NCBI RefSeq assembly: GCF_900101545.1
Contig: NZ_FMZU01000016.1
Span: 1-64,000 of the forward strand
Reading direction: 5' to 3'
From: Variovorax sp. CF079
GTDB lineage: Bacteria; Pseudomonadota; Gammaproteobacteria; Burkholderiales; Burkholderiaceae_C
DNA: 64,000 bases
Shown here: one piece after another, positions 60,180-64,000 of the stretch
Layout of the letters: each line of letters opens with the position of its first letter
Numbering within the stretch: the first letter of the stretch is position 1
The notes under the pieces: generated by a model
The model's input: the letters and a program-made list of their open reading frames with translations, nothing else
What the model was told of the DNA's origin: nothing
Database searches by the model: none
Position numbers and translations under genes: made by a program

Positions 60180-60213
60180 CGAGGATTCGTGAATCGCGCA
60201 CTGTATTACCTGC

Positions 60214-60232
60214 CATATTGTCTATCAATATG
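60214..60232. promoter_or_regulatory. Putative IclR operator
   Basis: CATATTG-N5-CAATATG is a perfect 7-bp dyad in an A/T-rich patch between the DadA-like gene and the IclR gene, 43 bases before the latter. The placement suits repression or autoregulation by the IclR protein. Confidence 0.55.
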
Positions 60233-60275
60233 TGATATCGCAATGCAATAATGCGCGATCGATCTCGAGGCAAGC

Positions 60276-61106
60276 ATGTCCCAAGCCAGATCCACCGCTG
60301 CAGCGGCCGCCCGCAAGGCGCGCAAGGCCGGCGCCGGGCTCGAAAGCCCGCTCTTCATGGGTTCGGTCGCCAAGTGCTTCCAGGTGCTGGAGGCGCTCAA
60401 CGCCGCCGGGCGCGCGGTGGCGTTGACGGAACTGTCAGCCATTGCGCAGATGGACCGCAGCGCGGTGCAGCGCATCACGCACACGCTGCACGCGCTGGGC
60501 TACCTGCGCCAGCATCCCGTCACGCGGGCCTTCACGCTCTCAGGTCGGATGCTCGAGTTCGGCCACACCGTGCTGGCGACGGACCGCCTGCGCGACAAGG
60601 TGACGCCGCATCTCGATGCGCTGAACCGCAAGACCGGCGAAACCGTGAACCTGATGGAGCTGGAAGGCCAGGAGATCGTCTATGTCGCGCGTTTCCCGAG
60701 CCTGCACGCGGTCAGCGTCGACCTGCACGTGGGTTCGCGCCTGCCGGCCTTCTGCAGCGCTGCCGGCCGCGCGATCCTGGCGCAGCTCGACGAAGAGGCG
60801 GCGCTCGCGATGCTGGCGGCGGCCAAGCGAACGCCGATGACCAAGCGCACCGTGACCGATCTACCGGGGTTGCGCGCAGTGCTCGCGAAAGTGCGCGAAC
60901 TCGGCTATGCGCTGAATGACCAGGAAGCCTTTGTAGGCGACATCTCGATCGCGGCGCCGCTCGTGAACCGCGCGGGCGAGCCGGTCGGCGCCGTCAACAT
61001 CGCGGTGCCTTCGCCGCGCTGGCTGCTGGCGGACGTGCTGCGCCGCCTGGTTCCGGATCTCATGAAGACCGCGCGCGCCATCAATGACGAGCTGACCGAT
61101 CTTTGA
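60276..61106 (+). CDS. IclR family transcriptional regulator
   Basis: The 276-residue regulator has an N-terminal winged helix (about 28-90; LTELSAIAQMDRSAVQRITHTLHALGYL). A C-terminal GAF-like effector domain follows with RLPAFCSAAGRAILA and NDQEAFVGDISIAAPLVN. The first 25 residues are Ala/Arg-rich. It is divergent from the DadA-like gene with a palindrome between them, implying local control of amino-acid oxidation. The ligand is unknown. Confidence 0.92.
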   Translation: MSQARSTAAAAARKARKAGAGLESPLFMGSVAKCFQVLEALNAAGRAVALTELSAIAQMDRSAVQRITHTLHALGYLRQHPVTRAFTLSGRMLEFGHTVLATDRLRDKVTPHLDALNRKTGETVNLMELEGQEIVYVARFPSLHAVSVDLHVGSRLPAFCSAAGRAILAQLDEEAALAMLAAAKRTPMTKRTVTDLPGLRAVLAKVRELGYALNDQEAFVGDISIAAPLVNRAGEPVGAVNIAVPSPRWLLADVLRRLVPDLMKTARAINDELTDL

Positions 61107-61139
61107 TGACAGCCGGCAGCGCTCCGGCTGTGGCGGAGG

Positions 61140-61316
61140 TCAGCGCGAGGGCGCGTCCTTGCAGTCGTCGAGCAGGGCGATCGACTGTTCGACCCGGTGC
61201 GCGATCTCGTCGTGCAGCGCCTTCGGCTCCCTGCTGGTTGCCGTGAGGAGCAGCATGCCGGTGCCAAGGGCCGCAAGAAGGCCCGTGAGCAGCTCTGAGT
61301 AGGTCAAGACGTCCAT
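61140..61316 (-). CDS. Small membrane protein
   Basis: The 58-residue protein has one hydrophobic segment near residues 8-26 (LLTGLLAALGTGMLLLTAT) and a charged C-terminal helix (DEIAHRVEQSIALLDD) ending in DAPSR. AAGGAC lies 5 bases before the ATG on the minus strand, which makes it credible despite its size. It sits between the converging IclR gene and the ppk2 gene and is separated from the latter by 95 bases. Family unknown. Confidence 0.55.
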   Translation of the reverse strand: MDVLTYSELLTGLLAALGTGMLLLTATSREPKALHDEIAHRVEQSIALLDDCKDAPSR

Positions 61317-61411
61317 CTTTGTCCTTGGCGTTAGTGATGGCCCGGAATCGAGCGAGCGCGAAGTCTCCCACCGGGCCCCAGCCCCTTCAATACGCCATTT
61401 GGGGGAGGTGG

Positions 61412-62218
61412 CTACTGAACGACCAGCCCGTCCAGGGCCGAATCGACGGCCGGCGCCTTGAGCTTCATCTCGCGCAGGGTCTTCACAAGCAGCTGCGCGA
61501 TCATCAGGTTTCGATGGCGCTTGCTGTCGGCCGGCACCACGTGCCATGGCGCGTGGGCGCTGGAGGTGGCGGCCAGCGCCTGCTCGTAGGCACGCTGGTA
61601 GTCGTCCCACTTCTTGCGCGCGTCCAGGTCGCCCAGCTTGAATTTCCAGCGCTTGTCGGGCTCGTCGATGCGCGCCTGCAGGCGTTCGCGCTGCACTTCC
61701 TTGCTGATGTGCAGCATGCACTTGACGATCACCGTGCCGGTCTCGGCGAGCAGTCGCTCGAAGTCGTTGATCTGCGCGTAGCGGCGCCGAATCTCGGCCT
61801 TGTCGATCCAGCCTTCGACCACCGGCACCAGCACGTCTTCGTAGTGGCTGCGGTTCCACACCATGATCTCGCCGTTGCGCGGTACCGCGGCGTGGCAACG
61901 CCACAGGTAGTCGTGTGCGCGTTCCTCTTCGCTCGGCACCTTGAAGGCCGTCACCCGCACGCCGAGCGGCGAGGTGCGCGAGAACACCCAGCGGATGGTG
62001 CCGTCCTTGCCGCTGGTGTCCATGCCTTGCAGCACCAGCAGCAGCTTGCGTCGGCCCTCGGCATGCAGCAGGTTCTGCAGCTCGTCGAGTTCGACCGCCA
62101 GCGCATCGAGCCGCTCGCGCTGCGTGTCCTCGTGCCCTTCGATGAAAGTCGTATCGGCGGAATCGATGGCGGCGAGCTTGAACTTGCTGCCGACGCGGTA
62201 CTTCTTGAAGCTGGGCAT
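61412..62218 (-). CDS. ppk2: Polyphosphate kinase 2 family protein
   Basis: The 268-residue single-domain PPK2 has Walker A QGMDTSGKDG (about 64-73), Walker B with WNRSHYEDVLVP (about 121-132) and the lid segment RRRYAQINDFERLLAE (about 143-158). It transfers phosphate between polyphosphate and (deoxy)nucleoside mono- or diphosphates; class I or III cannot be decided by eye. AGGAG lies about 10 bases before the ATG at 62218. It is 49 bases from the Hsp15-like gene on the same strand. Confidence 0.9.
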   Translation of the reverse strand: MPSFKKYRVGSKFKLAAIDSADTTFIEGHEDTQRERLDALAVELDELQNLLHAEGRRKLLLVLQGMDTSGKDGTIRWVFSRTSPLGVRVTAFKVPSEEERAHDYLWRCHAAVPRNGEIMVWNRSHYEDVLVPVVEGWIDKAEIRRRYAQINDFERLLAETGTVIVKCMLHISKEVQRERLQARIDEPDKRWKFKLGDLDARKKWDDYQRAYEQALAATSSAHAPWHVVPADSKRHRNLMIAQLLVKTLREMKLKAPAVDSALDGLVVQ

Positions 62219-62267
62219 GCGCAGGTACTCCTCTCGGAAACGACAAGCCCGAGAGGGTACGCGATGT

Positions 62268-62693
62268 TCAACTGTCGTCGGGATCCAGCGATGCGCTCCA
62301 GCGGCTGTCCCAGTCGACGCGACGCGCCTGGTCGAGCTCGCGCCGGTCGCGCTTGGTGGGCCGCCCCTGTTCGATGCTGAGCGCCGGCTCGCTGCCCATG
62401 CGGCGCTGCTCGCGCGCGGCCGCCTGCGCCGCCAGGCTCTCGGGCGTTTCTTCGTAGAGCTGCTGCGCCACCGGCGCCGGGCCGCGCTGGCCACTGAGGC
62501 CGCGCACCAGGACGATGCGCGTCAGGGCGCCGAGCCGCATCGCCACCGTGTCGCCCACCTTCACCTCGCGCGAGGCCTTGGCCACGTCGCCGTTGACCTG
62601 CACGCGGTTCTTTGCGATCTCTTCGGCCGCGAGCGAGCGGGTCTTGAAGAAGCGTGCGGCCCAGAGCCACTTGTCGATGCGAAGTCGATCCAT
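62268..62693 (-). CDS. hslR: S4-domain RNA-binding protein, Hsp15 type
   Basis: The 141-residue protein has an N-terminal S4 domain (RIDKWLWAARFFKTRSLAAE at 4-23; NRVQVNGDVAKASREVKVGD) and a basic C-terminal tail with ERRMG-like and GRPTKRDRRELD motifs. Hsp15 binds stalled 50S subunits carrying nascent-chain tRNA. It ends 49 bases before ppk2 and starts 5 bases after the sensor kinase stop. Confidence 0.88.
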   Translation of the reverse strand: MDRLRIDKWLWAARFFKTRSLAAEEIAKNRVQVNGDVAKASREVKVGDTVAMRLGALTRIVLVRGLSGQRGPAPVAQQLYEETPESLAAQAAAREQRRMGSEPALSIEQGRPTKRDRRELDQARRVDWDSRWSASLDPDDS

Positions 62694-62698
62694 GTGCT

Positions 62699-64000
62699 TC
62701 AAGTATCGCGCGCCAGCGGGAGATGCACGACGGCATCCAGCCCGACATGCTGTCCGCTGGCTTCCCGGTTGTCGAGTGCGATGCGCCCGTCCAGCGCGAG
62801 CACGATTTCGCGGCAGATCGCCAGGCCGAGTCCGGAGCCGCTGGCCAGGTCGCCGGCCGCGAAGGGCGCGAAGAGGCGCTGCCGCAATTCGTCGGAGATG
62901 CCGGGTCCATCGTCGCGCACGCCGAGCACCGCCATCTCGCCCTCGGCATGCACGCGGACCGCGAGCGCGCCGCCGCGGGGGCTGTGCTTGATGGCGTTGT
63001 GCAGCAGGTTGCGCGCGAGTTCCTGCAGCATCCAGCGGTGCGCGCGCACCCATACCGGCGCCGCGTCGACGGAGAGCTCGAAGTCGAGCGCCTTGTCCGC
63101 CAGCAGCGGCGACAGGTCGAGCGCCACCTGGCGCACCGCCTCGCCGAGCTCCAGCGTCGCCGACTCGGGCTGCTGCCGCAACTGCTCCACCTTGGCGAGC
63201 GAGAGCATCTGGTTGGCAAGCAGGGTCGCGCGCTCCACTGTTTCGCTGATCTCGCCCAGCGCCTGCGCGGTCGGCACGTCGCCGCGGCGCGCCGACTGCA
63301 CCTGGGCCTTGAGCACGGCCAGCGGCGTGCGCAGCTGGTGCGCGCTGTCGCGCACGAAACGCTTCTGGTGGTCCAGGAGCCGCTGCAGCCGACCCATGAC
63401 CCGGGTGGTGGCGTCGACCAGCGGGCGCAGCTCGCGCGGCGCATCGGGTGCGTCGATCGGCGAGAGGTCGTCGGCGGCCCGGGCCTCGATGGCTTCGCCC
63501 AGCTCGCGCACCGGCCGGGTCGCGCGCTGCACCACGAACACGGTGACCCCCGCGATCACGCCCAGCAGCACCAGCTGGCGCCAGAGCGTGTCGATGAGCA
63601 GCTTGCGCGCCAGCGTCTCGCGCAGCTCCAGCGTCTCGGCCACCTGAACCACGGCCATGCCGCGCCCGCGCGCGCTTGCCACCGGCTGCAGCAGCACCGC
63701 CACGCGCACCGGCTGCTCGCGGAAGCGTGCATCGTAGAAGTCCACCAGCGCCGCATAGGGCGGCCGGTCCGGCAGCTTGCCGCGCCAGAAGGGAAGTTCG
63801 GCAAAGCCCGAGATCATTTCGCCGTCCTGCGCCGACACGCGGTAGAACATGCGGCTCTTGTTGTCGGCCTCGAAGGCTTCGAGCGCGGAGTAGGGGACGA
63901 TGGCGCGCAGCGACGCGGCCTCGTCATAGCCCTCCACATCGAGCTGCTCGCCGATGGTCTTGGCCGAGGCGAGCAGCGTGCGGTCATAGGCGGTGGTCGC
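62699..64000 (-). CDS. Two-component sensor histidine kinase, 5' end outside window
   Basis: About 433 C-terminal residues are visible and the frame is open to the right edge (AYDRTLLASAKTIGEQLDVE is the first part seen). A periplasmic sensor region is followed by a membrane helix (QLVLLGVIAGVTVFVVQ), a HAMP-like linker (RATRPVRELGEAIEARA), the phospho-His box DSAHQLRTPLAVLKAQ, N-box ARNLLHNAIKHSP, G1 DDGPGI and G2 GSGLGLAI. The type resembles TctE-like kinases that sense tricarboxylates, but specificity is not shown. A response-regulator gene is expected just beyond the window. Confidence 0.9.
   Translation of the reverse strand, partial: ATTAYDRTLLASAKTIGEQLDVEGYDEAASLRAIVPYSALEAFEADNKSRMFYRVSAQDGEMISGFAELPFWRGKLPDRPPYAALVDFYDARFREQPVRVAVLLQPVASARGRGMAVVQVAETLELRETLARKLLIDTLWRQLVLLGVIAGVTVFVVQRATRPVRELGEAIEARAADDLSPIDAPDAPRELRPLVDATTRVMGRLQRLLDHQKRFVRDSAHQLRTPLAVLKAQVQSARRGDVPTAQALGEISETVERATLLANQMLSLAKVEQLRQQPESATLELGEAVRQVALDLSPLLADKALDFELSVDAAPVWVRAHRWMLQELARNLLHNAIKHSPRGGALAVRVHAEGEMAVLGVRDDGPGISDELRQRLFAPFAAGDLASGSGLGLAICREIVLALDGRIALDNREASGQHVGLDAVVHLPLARDT

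Overview
The window looks like chromosome of a high-G+C betaproteobacterium of the Comamonadaceae, most likely Variovorax or a close relative. This rests on protein style, the GTG and TTG starts, and housekeeping blocks such as cysS-alkA-accA-tilS-lysC-tRNA-Ser, ribD-ribE-ribBX-ribH-nusB and glyA-nrdR. No database search was possible, so the genus is an inference.

Layout. 1-3482: a DUF6502/lipoprotein pair, then a divergent unit of three small genes. Two of these are membrane-anchored zinc-ribbon proteins, one with a roughly 120-residue poly-Gly tail; two perfect DNA dyads sit in the shared promoter region. 3489-11210: a five-gene catabolic operon (HD-domain protein of the PhnZ/MIOX-like type, class II aldolase, two ATP-citrate-lyase-like subunits, MHS-family carboxylate transporter). 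A divergent Crp/Fnr-type regulator and a TGTCAA-N4-TTGACA operator lie at its head. 11207-17257: an orphan ABC binding protein, a DUF4331 / small lipoprotein / TPR / HupE-UreJ operon and an unknown 143-residue protein. 17261-24608: trmB, gluQ, a FAD oxidoreductase, a LysR gene divergent from pirin-DoxX-flavodoxin-pirin, and trhO. 24672-28172: dnaE.

28182-35971 is a ten-gene same-strand chain running from riboflavin synthesis (ribD, ribE, ribBX, ribH) through nusB, an aminotransferase and ybgC to tolQRA, with many 4-base start/stop overlaps. 36160-36403 holds a broken type IV pilin remnant between ribD and nrdR. 36401-39145: nrdR, glyA and a membrane-anchored lytic transglycosylase. 39146-39738 is gene-free and contains a candidate structured RNA. 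39739-46445: a DUF748 giant and a DUF349 protein. 46458-49764: mtfA-like peptidase, lpxH, two cyclophilins and a TPR protein. 49955-55450: cysS, alkA, accA, tilS, lysC and tRNA-Ser(GCU).

55492-56670 is a sparse region behind the tRNA with one small gene and a second candidate RNA. 56671-64000: PAP2 phosphatase, fetAB-like exporter, a DadA-like oxidase divergent from an IclR regulator with a perfect palindrome between them, a small membrane protein, PPK2, an Hsp15-like S4 protein and the 3' part of a sensor kinase.

The best candidates for something undescribed are the citrate-lyase-like/HD-oxygenase/aldolase operon and its operator, the regulated zinc-ribbon/poly-Gly locus, the DUF4331-HupE operon, and the deletion scar of a minor-pilin cluster.
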